Source: a bacterium
Lineage (GTDB): Bacteria > CAYTYR01 > UBA6262
Direction of reading: 5' to 3'
Assembly: GCA_028712895.1 (NCBI GenBank)
Contig: JAQTPL010000003.1
Coordinates: 1 to 64,000, forward strand
Length of the DNA stretch: 64,000 nucleotides
Shown here: piece after piece, positions 46,261 to 56,445 of the stretch
How positions within the stretch are numbered: position 1 is the stretch's first letter
Layout of the letters: each line of letters begins with the position of its first letter
The notes under the pieces: generated by a model
Seen by the model: the letters and a program-made list of their open reading frames with translations, nothing else
The model's database searches: none
Told to the model about the DNA's origin: nothing
Translations under genes and position numbers: made by a program

Positions 46261-49200
46261 TTATGGCTTCATCCTGAATCCGCCAGTCTTGGTATTAACA
46301 CTGCCTGCGGTCAAGCTTAACGTGCCGGTATTAGCCGTAACACCGGTAGTAGTAGCCCAGGAACTATCATACCCAGCCTCAATGTTCACGTTGATCGCCC
46401 GGTTGAAGGTCAAGGTTTCAGTAAAGTCCCCTTGTTGTACCTGGATCGTCTGTCCGGTCGTGGCCGCGTTGTAAGCAGCCTGGATCGTGCTGTAATACGT
46501 ACTGCCGATCCGTACTTTATCACTGCTGCCACCACTGCTCATGGTCACATAGACATCTTTCTGCACTCCGTTGTCATAGGTGATGGTCACCTTACCTGTC
46601 TGGTCCGTAGTGTAGCCAGTGTGGTCTACCGTAACTGTGATGGTATCAGACTCAGTTGTAGTCGTCCCGCTATTAGGCGAAATATTGGTGATCCACGGCT
46701 CATTTTCAGTGATCGTCCAGTTCATGGTGCCGCCGCCGATGTTGGTGATATCTACCGTGCCTGTCGTGCCTGATATTACCACATGTTCAGGAGCAGTACT
46801 ACATATTGGTTTGATATCTTTTCCTACCAGCAAGGTCACCTTGACTTTATGACTATAATTACTAGAGGTAAAAGTAATATAATCAGTGTAAATACCATTG
46901 GCCAGATTGTTCCGGCTGATATTTACCGTAATCTGAGTGCTGGATCCTGCTGACAACCCGTTGCCACTGCTGGGTGACACGCTGGTGATCCAGGAAGCAT
47001 TCTTAGCCGCTGACCAGTTGATCGCTGTGCCATCCAGTGACACATTTTTAATATAGAAGGTTTTACTAGTCTCGCTGTCGACATTGAAAAGCACTTCATT
47101 AGTACTGGTCAAGAATCTCTTGCCCAAGATGATATACGATTGCCCGCCTAAGGCTATTCCTTCGTTATTATTCTCCATAACTATGGCTAGATCGCCATAT
47201 CCGTCACCATTGAAATCGCCTGAATCGACAGGCTGGTACCAATCACAATCGCCGCCCTTCTCAGCCAAGAAGCTGGCATTGGCATCTGTATCCATATACA
47301 CATTAGACGGGAAAGAACTCCGGCCTAGGTAGATATAGTTCTCGGAAATAGCATATGCATTACCGGCCCCGGCAATCACTACTTCATCATACCCGTCACC
47401 ATTCATATCTTTGGCAATATGATGCCAAATTCCACACTCCTGGTAATATGTATAAGGTATATACTTTTCCGGGAAGGAGAAAGTCACATTAGCGTCAGCC
47501 GGTAGATTCTTGGCTGCGGTCCATTTGGTGGTAGAACCAAAAAGCGCGAAGCTGGTGCCGCCGCCACTGGATATAAGAATATCATAACAGCCATCGCCAT
47601 TGATATCACCCTCTGTTCCCGGCCATGAAGGATTAGTTTCCACGCCATTACAAATTATCGGAATTGCCACATTCAGATTGTTATATACATCCAAATCTGA
47701 TCCCCAGGTAGATTCTTTGCCAGCTTTACCGTAAATAACATAGCTATAGACCTTGCCATTCCAATCACCTGTATCTTGGTTATAACCCATCCAGATATCA
47801 TCATAACCGTCATTATCAAAGTCACCAACTTTTACTTTATCCACCCACGTATTAGATGGATTAAGCTGGCCGCTATTGTAGAACTTAGTCACATCTGGCA
47901 ATATAATATCTCCTGGACTATCAACATGCGGAGTAGTGGATGTCAACGTACAATTTTCCTGCAGATAATCGTGCCAATCAGTATCAGAACGGCCGAAAAT
48001 AACATACGCTGCCCGAATCTGGTTATCACTGCCTACGACCAGGTCATCATAACCGTCGTTGTTAAAGTCACCGGCAGCTACCACATCACCAAAATCAGCC
48101 CAAGAAATTTCAGGAGCCAGGATCACGATATCCGCATCCATAATCGTGTATTGCTGTTTCCAGCCCTCTTCTTTGCCTAAGAAGATGAAGACCGCACCAG
48201 CAGGGCTGTCTGACTGCTCATATCCAGGGAAATCCCCAGTTATGTACGCGCACTTATCGCCGATGACCACATCCTGCCGGCCATCGCCGTTGACGTCGGC
48301 CATAGCCACACCAGTGCCAAGAAACCCGGTATTATCTTCTGGTCGGCCGACACCGAAGAACCTGGTGGCGGAGGCTACGGTATCATCCATATGCCAGCCG
48401 TCTTTCTTGCCCCAGATAATATAGGCCTTACCTTTTGTATTCTGGTCCCAGGATAAAGCGCCGATGAGGATATCATCATAGCCATCGCCGTTTAAATCTC
48501 CGGTATCAATGGCTTCACATTGTTCATAATCATATTTTTCCAGACCTATATAAGAAGCGTCTACATCACTTATAGTAGCGTCTAGACAATAACGGTTATG
48601 TTGATAAGCATTAACCTTGATGTACTTCACCCCGGCTGTTCCGCCGTCTACTTTGACTATGGTTGACGTATCTGCAGTTAAACCAGTCCAATTTACAGTC
48701 AAGTCGATAAGATCAGTTTCCGTAGTCGCTGAACCATTGGTAGGATCGATCGTCAACCAACTAACTGGCATGGTTTGGGATAACGAATAACTTAATGTGG
48801 CAGTACCGCTATTCTCGACATATATTTTGCTGTCAGTATCAGGTGTTTTTATATCAATATTCTCTGGATAGGCTTTCAGCTCCGGCGCGATCGGTACGCT
48901 GACATTGATCACCTGACTACCCGAAGCAGAGCCATCATCATCATTGGCTGTGATCGTTACCGTACCAGAGTAGGTCTGTGCCGTAGTCATAGTGGATGTG
49001 TCTACCAGCACCTGTAGGACATAGTCGTCCAAGTCCTTGTACAGGTACGAACCGGTTGTGACTGCGGTCCAGGCTTCATTACTAGCATGGTTGCGGTACT
49101 TTATTGTCAGCCAACCACTACCGTTGGTGTAATTAATGTCCACTTTATATGAAAGGTATTCCCCACCATCATTTTCGATATAGAGATAACGGTCTTTACC

Positions 49201-51975
49201 TGACTGGATCTCACTGTTGCTGTAAGCCAGTACCTGCGGCTTAACGATCAGTTTAGCCTGGGTATCAGTGGACAGTACTTTGCTGTCCGGATTCCGGGCA
49301 TTGGTATTGTTGGTCACTTCAGTCGAGTCGCTGTAGGTATCAGCATCAGTGTCAGCATTCAATGGGTCTGTACCATAACGGAGCTCTTGCGCGTTGGTCA
49401 GACCATCCCCGTCAGAATCAGTATCATTGACATTGGTAACCCCGTCATTGTCAGTGTCCAGGTCTATGGCCAGGGATACTTCAGCCAGGGAATTGGCGCC
49501 AATACTCTCTTTCTTGGCTGTGCTGCTGCCATTGACTACATGTGTAACAAAAACCCATGGATCACCGCTGCCAGCAGTGGTGTACATAGTAGAGCCTATG
49601 GTCCCCAGCTTGGTACAACTGCTCAGGAACCCTACATTGTTGAACTTAGTAAAACTTAGCACATAATCATCATCATTGTTGTCGTATTGGTCTACCCAAT
49701 TGTTAAGGCTGGTATAGTCTGTAAAAGTGCCTGTTGATATCGTACGACCGGTTTTCGGATTGAGTGCTACAGATAGGATACAGGGATTGGAAACTGTATC
49801 AGTAGAGGTCAGGATGCTGTAGTTCTTGGTTAGCCGGGCATATTTAGGCGTGCCCATATAGGAAACAGCCCCACTCTCAAATACTGTCTTGAGGTAAGAG
49901 AAATTGTTGAACTTATTACGGTAATCTATTAGTGCTGGCCGGGCGGTACGGTTATACACTGTGGTAGCATTGTCCCAACGCACGTTATCTACCCAGAACT
50001 GGGTATTAGTTTCCCCTGTTCCGAGTTTAGGACCGGTGAAGGAAAAGACCATTTTCATCCTGGCTAAATTTAAGCTAGCTATATGACTGCCATCAGCGGC
50101 TACCTTAGTATTATTAGCATCCAACCAGGAAAATGAATGCCCATCAGATAGAGCGCTGATAGGGATAGTGATCTCTTGCCACGCTGTACTGGTAGCGTCA
50201 AATTCACTACAATAGCTCTCATCTAAAAAGATCAAAACAGCCTTTTCCGGACCGTTTTCATCCTCAAATTTAATACTATAGTTAGCTTTCGCCGTATCGC
50301 CAATAGCGGTCGGCGGGGTGCCGGCTTTTTGCAGCTTCAACCAGAATTTTAAATTACCACTGGCAAATTGGGATAAGTTAATAGTATCATTAGTCCTAAA
50401 TAAGCCCCAACCTCCACCCCAACTGGTGCTCCAGAGTTCAGTATACATACAACGGTGGCCTTCAGGAATAGTATTACCAGTCCCAGTCCCTCCTGTATAT
50501 GAATATTCGGGATAGGGGCTGTAGGTCTTCCTGACCCCGTAATCCGGGGAACCAGAGGCTACATAATCCGATTGGGCATTGATCTTGCCATAGCCATCAC
50601 CGCCAATCGGCAATCCCCAGGTATAAATATCCCAGGATTGAGACCCATACCTGGTTTCGCCGATCAGTCCACAGTCTGCGAAAAAAACCTGATTGATATT
50701 TCTTGTGTCTTGTTGATTTATACCCCACCATTCTTCTTGCATACAACCGTCAGGCCAGAGATATGAATTGGCTTGGCCTTCGGTATTCACCGGATAGCCG
50801 GGAGTGTTCTCATGGAGTAAAGGAGTACCACCTTTTAATTTCCACCATTCATCAACCCATTCAAACAAACAACTGCCTAATAACATATCATTGGAGTTGT
50901 TGGCTGATAGCCGAGAATGGATCTCATCCCACTGCCACGCTTCCCCTTCTTTTTGGCTGGCAATGTCTTCAAATTCTTTAGTCGAATCAGTATTATAGCG
51001 CCAGGCATCTACCCCATATTCACTGAAGAATATCGGTTTAGTCCAAGTCACGGTATCCGCGTACATTTCATAGACATTACCAAAACTCCTGCCCCGGTAT
51101 GAGTTCTCTCCGATAATATCGATATCGGTTAGATTGGCTACTCCTGCCTTATAAACCTCATAACTTGGATAATGCGGTTCACCCAGGCAGGCCACTACCG
51201 GGTGATTGGAATCATTGTTCTTGATCCAGTACGCTATGTCATTGACCGCCGTACAAGCTTCTTGGAAGGTATCATAGCGCCACATATATAATTCCTGGTC
51301 GTTGAAGTTGTAATTGAATTCATTGCCGAGCATCCACATCAGTATCGCGGGATGGTTCTTGTAGGTGGCAACGATCTTCTGGGCCAGGGCAGAATTAGCA
51401 TTAAAACCATCGACTATCATGATAACTTTGAGACCATTCTTATAAGCTTCATCTAGTACTGCCAGGCCATGGGTAACTGACTGCGAATTTAGGTCCCCGA
51501 CCGTGGCCATGCCTTCCAGCCAATCTTCCTGGTTGTCATTGTCATCATCCTGCGCCGTACCGTCAGCGTTCCAGATCACCCCGTTGGTGTCTTCGTCAAA
51601 GTACAGACTACTGTCAGTGTCTAATCCCAGGTCAGAATACAGTCTGATCGTATTGAAGCCAGCTTCCTTGATCCGGGGAAAATCGTATTGCGCCATTTCC
51701 CAGGAGCGCCGCCGGTCATCGTTTTCAAAAGGCCCTCCAGGCGGATACGTCTCTACCGGCCAGACAGTGGCTACGCTATAACACACTCCTTTAATAACAT
51801 AGTTCACTGCGGCTTTTAGGGTATTGTCTTCCCGACGGTGCTGTACCCTCATCTGCTTCCCGTTCATAGTCACTACGCTCGGACTCGCAGGCACTGTGGC
51901 CATTGCTTCCACTACCATCAGCAGAACTATCAGCATGCTAAGCGCTAACCATACGTATTTCTTCATCTGCTTCAT
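46261..51975 (-). CDS. Large secreted multidomain protein: TIM-barrel glycoside hydrolase-like + CBM-like + TSP3 Ca-binding repeats + BACON-like domains + FG-GAP/VCBS-type beta-propeller
   Basis: FPRIKEAGFNTIRLYSD, MWMLGNEFNYNF, IFFSEYGVDAW; DTDNDGVTNVNDTDSDGDGLTNAQELRYGTDP; NGDGYDDILIGAL/DFNNDGYDDLVVGS repeats; SWLTIDPTNGSATT. Confidence 0.85.
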   Translation of the reverse strand: MKQMKKYVWLALSMLIVLLMVVEAMATVPASPSVVTMNGKQMRVQHRREDNTLKAAVNYVIKGVCYSVATVWPVETYPPGGPFENDDRRRSWEMAQYDFPRIKEAGFNTIRLYSDLGLDTDSSLYFDEDTNGVIWNADGTAQDDDNDNQEDWLEGMATVGDLNSQSVTHGLAVLDEAYKNGLKVIMIVDGFNANSALAQKIVATYKNHPAILMWMLGNEFNYNFNDQELYMWRYDTFQEACTAVNDIAYWIKNNDSNHPVVACLGEPHYPSYEVYKAGVANLTDIDIIGENSYRGRSFGNVYEMYADTVTWTKPIFFSEYGVDAWRYNTDSTKEFEDIASQKEGEAWQWDEIHSRLSANNSNDMLLGSCLFEWVDEWWKLKGGTPLLHENTPGYPVNTEGQANSYLWPDGCMQEEWWGINQQDTRNINQVFFADCGLIGETRYGSQSWDIYTWGLPIGGDGYGKINAQSDYVASGSPDYGVRKTYSPYPEYSYTGGTGTGNTIPEGHRCMYTELWSTSWGGGWGLFRTNDTINLSQFASGNLKFWLKLQKAGTPPTAIGDTAKANYSIKFEDENGPEKAVLIFLDESYCSEFDATSTAWQEITIPISALSDGHSFSWLDANNTKVAADGSHIASLNLARMKMVFSFTGPKLGTGETNTQFWVDNVRWDNATTVYNRTARPALIDYRNKFNNFSYLKTVFESGAVSYMGTPKYARLTKNYSILTSTDTVSNPCILSVALNPKTGRTISTGTFTDYTSLNNWVDQYDNNDDDYVLSFTKFNNVGFLSSCTKLGTIGSTMYTTAGSGDPWVFVTHVVNGSSTAKKESIGANSLAEVSLAIDLDTDNDGVTNVNDTDSDGDGLTNAQELRYGTDPLNADTDADTYSDSTEVTNNTNARNPDSKVLSTDTQAKLIVKPQVLAYSNSEIQSGKDRYLYIENDGGEYLSYKVDINYTNGSGWLTIKYRNHASNEAWTAVTTGSYLYKDLDDYVLQVLVDTSTMTTAQTYSGTVTITANDDDGSASGSQVINVSVPIAPELKAYPENIDIKTPDTDSKIYVENSGTATLSYSLSQTMPVSWLTIDPTNGSATTETDLIDLTVNWTGLTADTSTIVKVDGGTAGVKYIKVNAYQHNRYCLDATISDVDASYIGLEKYDYEQCEAIDTGDLNGDGYDDILIGALSWDQNTKGKAYIIWGKKDGWHMDDTVASATRFFGVGRPEDNTGFLGTGVAMADVNGDGRQDVVIGDKCAYITGDFPGYEQSDSPAGAVFIFLGKEEGWKQQYTIMDADIVILAPEISWADFGDVVAAGDFNNDGYDDLVVGSDNQIRAAYVIFGRSDTDWHDYLQENCTLTSTTPHVDSPGDIILPDVTKFYNSGQLNPSNTWVDKVKVGDFDNDGYDDIWMGYNQDTGDWNGKVYSYVIYGKAGKESTWGSDLDVYNNLNVAIPIICNGVETNPSWPGTEGDINGDGCYDILISSGGGTSFALFGSTTKWTAAKNLPADANVTFSFPEKYIPYTYYQECGIWHHIAKDMNGDGYDEVVIAGAGNAYAISENYIYLGRSSFPSNVYMDTDANASFLAEKGGDCDWYQPVDSGDFNGDGYGDLAIVMENNNEGIALGGQSYIILGKRFLTSTNEVLFNVDSETSKTFYIKNVSLDGTAINWSAAKNASWITSVSPSSGNGLSAGSSTQITVNISRNNLANGIYTDYITFTSSNYSHKVKVTLLVGKDIKPICSTAPEHVVISGTTGTVDITNIGGGTMNWTITENEPWITNISPNSGTTTTESDTITVTVDHTGYTTDQTGKVTITYDNGVQKDVYVTMSSGGSSDKVRIGSTYYSTIQAAYNAATTGQTIQVQQGDFTETLTFNRAINVNIEAGYDSSWATTTGVTANTGTLSLTAGSVNTKTGGFRMKP

Positions 51976-52025
51976 TACTCAGTATCCTCCCTTGGATTAT
52001 TTGTTCTTTCCTATCTTCATTATAT

Positions 52026-52063
52026 AAAAGAAACGGCCAATACCGTTTTCATGGTACCAGCCG
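52026..52063 (-). terminator. Hairpin plus U-rich tract in the leader of the 1904-aa gene (attenuator-like)
   Basis: AACGGCTGGTACC-ATGAAAAC-GGTATTGGCCGTTTCTTTT; 13-bp stem if G-U pairs are allowed. Confidence 0.5.
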
Positions 52064-52185
52064 TTCTGATGGTTAATCCTGTTCATGAGTTCCCTTAAAA
52101 CTCTTCTCTTCACCCAAGCATCCTTAGAATAAACCAAATAATTAAATTCAACTAATTGCTATTTGTATCCCCAAATAAAATAAAA

Positions 52186-52212
52186 AAGGTTACCCTGATT
52201 AAGAGTAACCTT
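52186..52212. terminator. Bidirectional intrinsic terminator
   Basis: AAAAAAGGTTACCCTGATTAAGAGTAACCTTAAAAA. Confidence 0.8.
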
Positions 52213-52438
52213 AAAAATATGGATCCTGTGCGCGCAACTAATTATTATATTGCTTTCTACTTTTTGTTTCATTTTTCCTTTCCGGAAAAACAAAGCACAA
52301 AATATAAATCAATAAAAATTATTTTATTTATTAAAACATTAATTATATATAATAAATATGAAAAGATGTCAAGAAATATTTTCCTTTCCCATAGAGATTT
52401 TTAACTTGCCGGCATCGGGCTTTTAGGGTATACTTATC

Positions 52439-54397
52439 TTGCTTATGCTTATTATATTACCCACAGCAATTATCATAGCAGGCGTAATTAATTTTGTGCT
52501 TGGTTTCTTTATCCATTACCAGGCCAGACCTGGTTCATTCAATCGGGCTTTAGAAATTTTTACTTTTACAACCTCAGCTTGGTGCTTCAGCAATTATTTC
52601 CTATCCAAGTTTCCTTCCCTTTTCTGGTTCCAAACTTCTTATGCTCTGGGCGCGCTGGTTATGGCAATTGCTTTGATCTGGGTTTCAGGTTTTGCCGACC
52701 GGACCATCCATAAAAAAGACATATTTGTTTTTGGCGGATTAGGCTTGCTTTTTACCGTACTCTGCTACCGCAGCAACCTGCTTATTAATCACTTTGCCAA
52801 AACCGGGCTGGGACACAAGGGAGAACCAGGCGTCTTGATGGGCTGGTATGGCATCTATATGACGGCTGTCTTCGTCTTTTTGATTTTCAAAATATTGCGG
52901 CATCACCGGAAAGTAATGGACTTGTCTGAAAAAAAGAGAAGTTATTATATGTTTTGGGGCTCTTTCATCTTCACCGCCACTTTTTTTATTTTCGCTATTC
53001 TCCTGCCATTATTGAAGATCCCTGAGTATTCGATGCTAGCGAGCCCCTTTTCTTTATTTTTTGTAATCGCGATGATAGTCGCGATCTTTCGTTACCAGCT
53101 CATGGATATCAAGATCGTGCTAAGAAAAGGGTTCATCCATGCTATCCTGAGTGGCGTTATTACCGCTCTCTGGGTGCTTATCGTTATTGCCATAGAACGT
53201 ACCGTACGCATGTATACCGGCCATGCATCGCTCTTAACCGTGGTCATAGCCGCCATCACCATTACCATCACTTTCCAGCCGCTCAAGCACAAAGTGGAAA
53301 TGTTCGTCGATAAAATATTTTTCCGGGGCCGGTATGATTACCAGGAAGCCCTGGCTGATTTCACCCGTACCCTGGTCTCTATCCTTGACTTGCGGGAATT
53401 GCTGAACCTAATCGTATCCATGAGCGGTATTCTCGGTACCAAACAGATATCGATCATGATGTACGATGACGAAACAAGCCATTTCAAGATCATGTCCTCT
53501 ATTAATCTGGAGAAAGAGACTAAGGCTATTGAACTTAATCTGCAGAGCGATCTGGTCAACCTGCTGAAAAAAACCAAAAGCGTGGTTATAAAAGAAGAAA
53601 TTGAAAAACTATCAGAACATTCTACCTACCAGATCATCAAGAAAGAAATGGATTCCCTTCAAGCTGAAATTTCTATCCCAATATTTATCAAAGGGGAGTT
53701 ATACGGTATCTTATCCCTAGGACCTAAATTATCAGGGGAAATTTATAACCGGGAAGATGTCAATTTGCTGCAAACTCTGGCTGATGAGGCAGGGATCGCT
53801 ATTGAAAACGCCAGGCTATACGGCGATTTAAAACGGACCTATTTTGAAACTGTCCAGGCTTTAGCGCAGGCGATCGAAGCCAGCGACAAATATACCCGCG
53901 GCCACTCTGACCGGGTCACCCATATAGCCATGGAAATCGCTAAACGCTTAAAACTAAGCCGGGCAGATATAGATACGCTCAAATACGCCTGTATTTTGCA
54001 TGACGTGGGGAAAATAGGGATCTTGAAAGAAATCTTGAACAAGCCGGGTGCGTTGACCCCGGAAGAATTCGAGCAGATCAAAAGACACCCGGCCCTGGGA
54101 GAAGAGATCATTTCCCCGGTAGCCTTCCTGGAAAACATTAAGCCCATCATCCGGCATCATCACGAACGATATGACGGCACCGGCTATCCGGATCAAATAA
54201 AAAGTGACCATATCCCTTTTCTTTCCAGGATCATCGCCGTTGCCGATACGTATGACTCCATGACCAGCCAAAGACCCTACCGGCCAGCCTTGGCCGTCGA
54301 ATTAGCCATTGCCGAAATAAGAAAATGCTCCGGAACACAATTCGACCCAGAGGTAGTAAAAGCTTTCCTGGAAATACACCCAAAATTACAACTGTAG
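52439..54397 (+). CDS. Membrane 7TM-like sensor + GAF + HD-GYP c-di-GMP phosphodiesterase
   Basis: ACILHDVGKIGILKEILNKPGALTPEE; RHHHERYDGTGYPDQIK; GAF-like NLLQTLADEAGIAIENARLY; N-terminal TM helices. Confidence 0.93.
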   Translation: MLMLIILPTAIIIAGVINFVLGFFIHYQARPGSFNRALEIFTFTTSAWCFSNYFLSKFPSLFWFQTSYALGALVMAIALIWVSGFADRTIHKKDIFVFGGLGLLFTVLCYRSNLLINHFAKTGLGHKGEPGVLMGWYGIYMTAVFVFLIFKILRHHRKVMDLSEKKRSYYMFWGSFIFTATFFIFAILLPLLKIPEYSMLASPFSLFFVIAMIVAIFRYQLMDIKIVLRKGFIHAILSGVITALWVLIVIAIERTVRMYTGHASLLTVVIAAITITITFQPLKHKVEMFVDKIFFRGRYDYQEALADFTRTLVSILDLRELLNLIVSMSGILGTKQISIMMYDDETSHFKIMSSINLEKETKAIELNLQSDLVNLLKKTKSVVIKEEIEKLSEHSTYQIIKKEMDSLQAEISIPIFIKGELYGILSLGPKLSGEIYNREDVNLLQTLADEAGIAIENARLYGDLKRTYFETVQALAQAIEASDKYTRGHSDRVTHIAMEIAKRLKLSRADIDTLKYACILHDVGKIGILKEILNKPGALTPEEFEQIKRHPALGEEIISPVAFLENIKPIIRHHHERYDGTGYPDQIKSDHIPFLSRIIAVADTYDSMTSQRPYRPALAVELAIAEIRKCSGTQFDPEVVKAFLEIHPKLQL

Positions 54398-54539
54398 AAA
54401 ACACAATTTACTTTACAATTATACATTATTTCGTTATAATGATCGTGTCTTTATAAAACTACAAATTAGCATGGGGTGCCTTTTTTTATGAAATCAATGT
54501 GCGGAGCAGCAGTTGATTTTATAAAAGGAGGTACATACG

Positions 54540-54629
54540 ATGAGAATCAAGCTTTTTATATTTCAGATCATTTCGTTATCCATCCTCGCAAACCCCGCAA
54601 GTAAGAAATTCCTTTTACCAGATACTTAG
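54540..54629 (+). CDS. Small hydrophobic peptide ORF (29 aa)
   Basis: AAAGGAGGTACATACG-ATG; MRIKLFIFQIISLSILANPASKKFLLPDT*. Confidence 0.4.
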   Translation: MRIKLFIFQIISLSILANPASKKFLLPDT

Positions 54630-54687
54630 CTTTAATTTTCTCTGAAACTCCTATTCATAAAGTTCAATCCCAAATCAAGGAGAAATT

Positions 54688-56409
54688 ATGTCAGAGAAAA
54701 ACCTATCTTTACAACGCAGTATCCAACAAAACGATCTTTCATCATCTACTATCTCTTCCGATCAAAACGCCGAAATTGGTTTTAAGGCGGAACTATCGTT
54801 ATTAAGAAGAACCCTTCCTCGTTTTTTACCAACAAAACAAATTCCCATTAAATTCAATGTAGTATCAGGAATGAACCTAAGAGATAGTCTAATCTCAGGG
54901 AAGATTGAAAATATTAGCGCCACAGGCTTGCTCATAAGTACTAACAAATATTTTCCGATTTCCATGAATGTAAAAATTAAAATTATGCTATCACAAGATG
55001 TTTTTATTTTTGGGAAACTAGTCTGGCATTATGAAATGTCTTCACACAAATCTCTTTATGGAGTAAAGACAACAGCAAACTCCACCAAAGATAACCTTGC
55101 GCTATTAAATTTCATAGACACCAATTTATCCGCAAAAAACGCTATAGACCGCAGAAAGGGTAACCGTCGCTTGAATGATAAATTTAAAATTATCGTTGAT
55201 AAAAGAAGTTTTGATCGAAGATTAAAAAATAATTTATTCGGTAAATGTATTAAATTTAGTCATTGGTACAATTATATAAAGCAAAATAACTATTTTTTGC
55301 TAAGAGAAACCTCTTCAGCTTCAGCGGCACGGGTAATTGTTAAAAAGAAAAAAATGCTCATGCTAGGATCAAATAATTATTTAGGTTTATCAACACATCC
55401 AAAAGTAAAGGAAGCGGCTATTAAAGCAATAAAAAAGTATGGACTTGGTTCTGGAGGATCCAGATTACTAAGCGGAACAACGGATTTGCATAATGCTCTG
55501 GAGGAGAAGCTTGCTAAATTCAAAGGAGTAGAAGCAGGTATCGTTTTTACAGCAGGATACATGACTAATGTTGGCGTTATATCAACTTTAGTTAATGAAG
55601 GAGAATTTGTTATAGTTGATGAAAAAAGTCATGCCAGCATAATTGACGGGACATCATTGTGTAATGGTAATTTACGCATTTTTAGGCACAATGATATGGA
55701 AAGCTTAGAAAAAGAACTCAAGTTTTGCGGCAAGGAAAGCAATAAACTTGTTGTAACAGATGGTATTTTTAGTATGGATGGAGATATGTGCAAATTGGAT
55801 TTGATTTATGAATTGACACAAAAATATAATGCTGCTATTATGATAGACGATGCTCATGCCACTGGTGTTATTGGAGAAAGAGGATCGGGGACCGCAGAGC
55901 ATTTTGGGTTAGCAGGAAAAATAGATTTAGAAATAGGCACGTTAAGTAAATCACTAGGGAGCATAGGTGGTTTTGCTGTAGCCTCTAAAAGAATAATTTT
56001 TTACTTGAAACACGTTGCCAGATCTTTCTTATTTGCTACGAGCCAGCCACCAGCAATATGTGCAGCAGTTATCGCAGCGATTAAAGTAATTGAAGAAGAG
56101 CCTCAATTAAAACTAAACTTATGGAGAAATATAAATTTTCTCAGAGAAGGTCTTATAGACATAGGTTATAATTTGCAGGAAAGTCAATCTGCTATTTTAC
56201 CCATTATTTTAGGAGATGAAGGAATAACTTATAAACTTGCTAAAATGCTTGAAGAGCAAGAAATTTTTACAAATGCCGTTGCCTATCCAGCAGTACGAAA
56301 AAGAGAAGCTCGCATAAGATTAACTCCGATGGCGACACACACCTTGGAAGATATGGAAACAACTATTTCGGCTTTTAAACAAGCCGGAAGAAAACTAAGA
56401 GTTATTTAA
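54688..56409 (+). CDS. PilZ domain fused to alpha-oxoamine synthase (AONS/KBL/SPT/CqsA superfamily, PLP-dependent)
   Basis: PilZ: RRTLPRF..IPIKFNV..SGKIENISATGLLIS; AOS: GSNNYLGLSTHPKVKEAAIKAIKKYGLGSGGSRLLSGTTDLHNALEEKLAKFKG, MIDDAHATGVIGERGSG, GTLSKSLGSIGGF (PLP Lys). Confidence 0.92.
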   Translation: MSEKNLSLQRSIQQNDLSSSTISSDQNAEIGFKAELSLLRRTLPRFLPTKQIPIKFNVVSGMNLRDSLISGKIENISATGLLISTNKYFPISMNVKIKIMLSQDVFIFGKLVWHYEMSSHKSLYGVKTTANSTKDNLALLNFIDTNLSAKNAIDRRKGNRRLNDKFKIIVDKRSFDRRLKNNLFGKCIKFSHWYNYIKQNNYFLLRETSSASAARVIVKKKKMLMLGSNNYLGLSTHPKVKEAAIKAIKKYGLGSGGSRLLSGTTDLHNALEEKLAKFKGVEAGIVFTAGYMTNVGVISTLVNEGEFVIVDEKSHASIIDGTSLCNGNLRIFRHNDMESLEKELKFCGKESNKLVVTDGIFSMDGDMCKLDLIYELTQKYNAAIMIDDAHATGVIGERGSGTAEHFGLAGKIDLEIGTLSKSLGSIGGFAVASKRIIFYLKHVARSFLFATSQPPAICAAVIAAIKVIEEEPQLKLNLWRNINFLREGLIDIGYNLQESQSAILPIILGDEGITYKLAKMLEEQEIFTNAVAYPAVRKREARIRLTPMATHTLEDMETTISAFKQAGRKLRVI

Positions 56410-56445
56410 TAATACCTTTTGTTTTAATAACCTACAAAGGGAATC

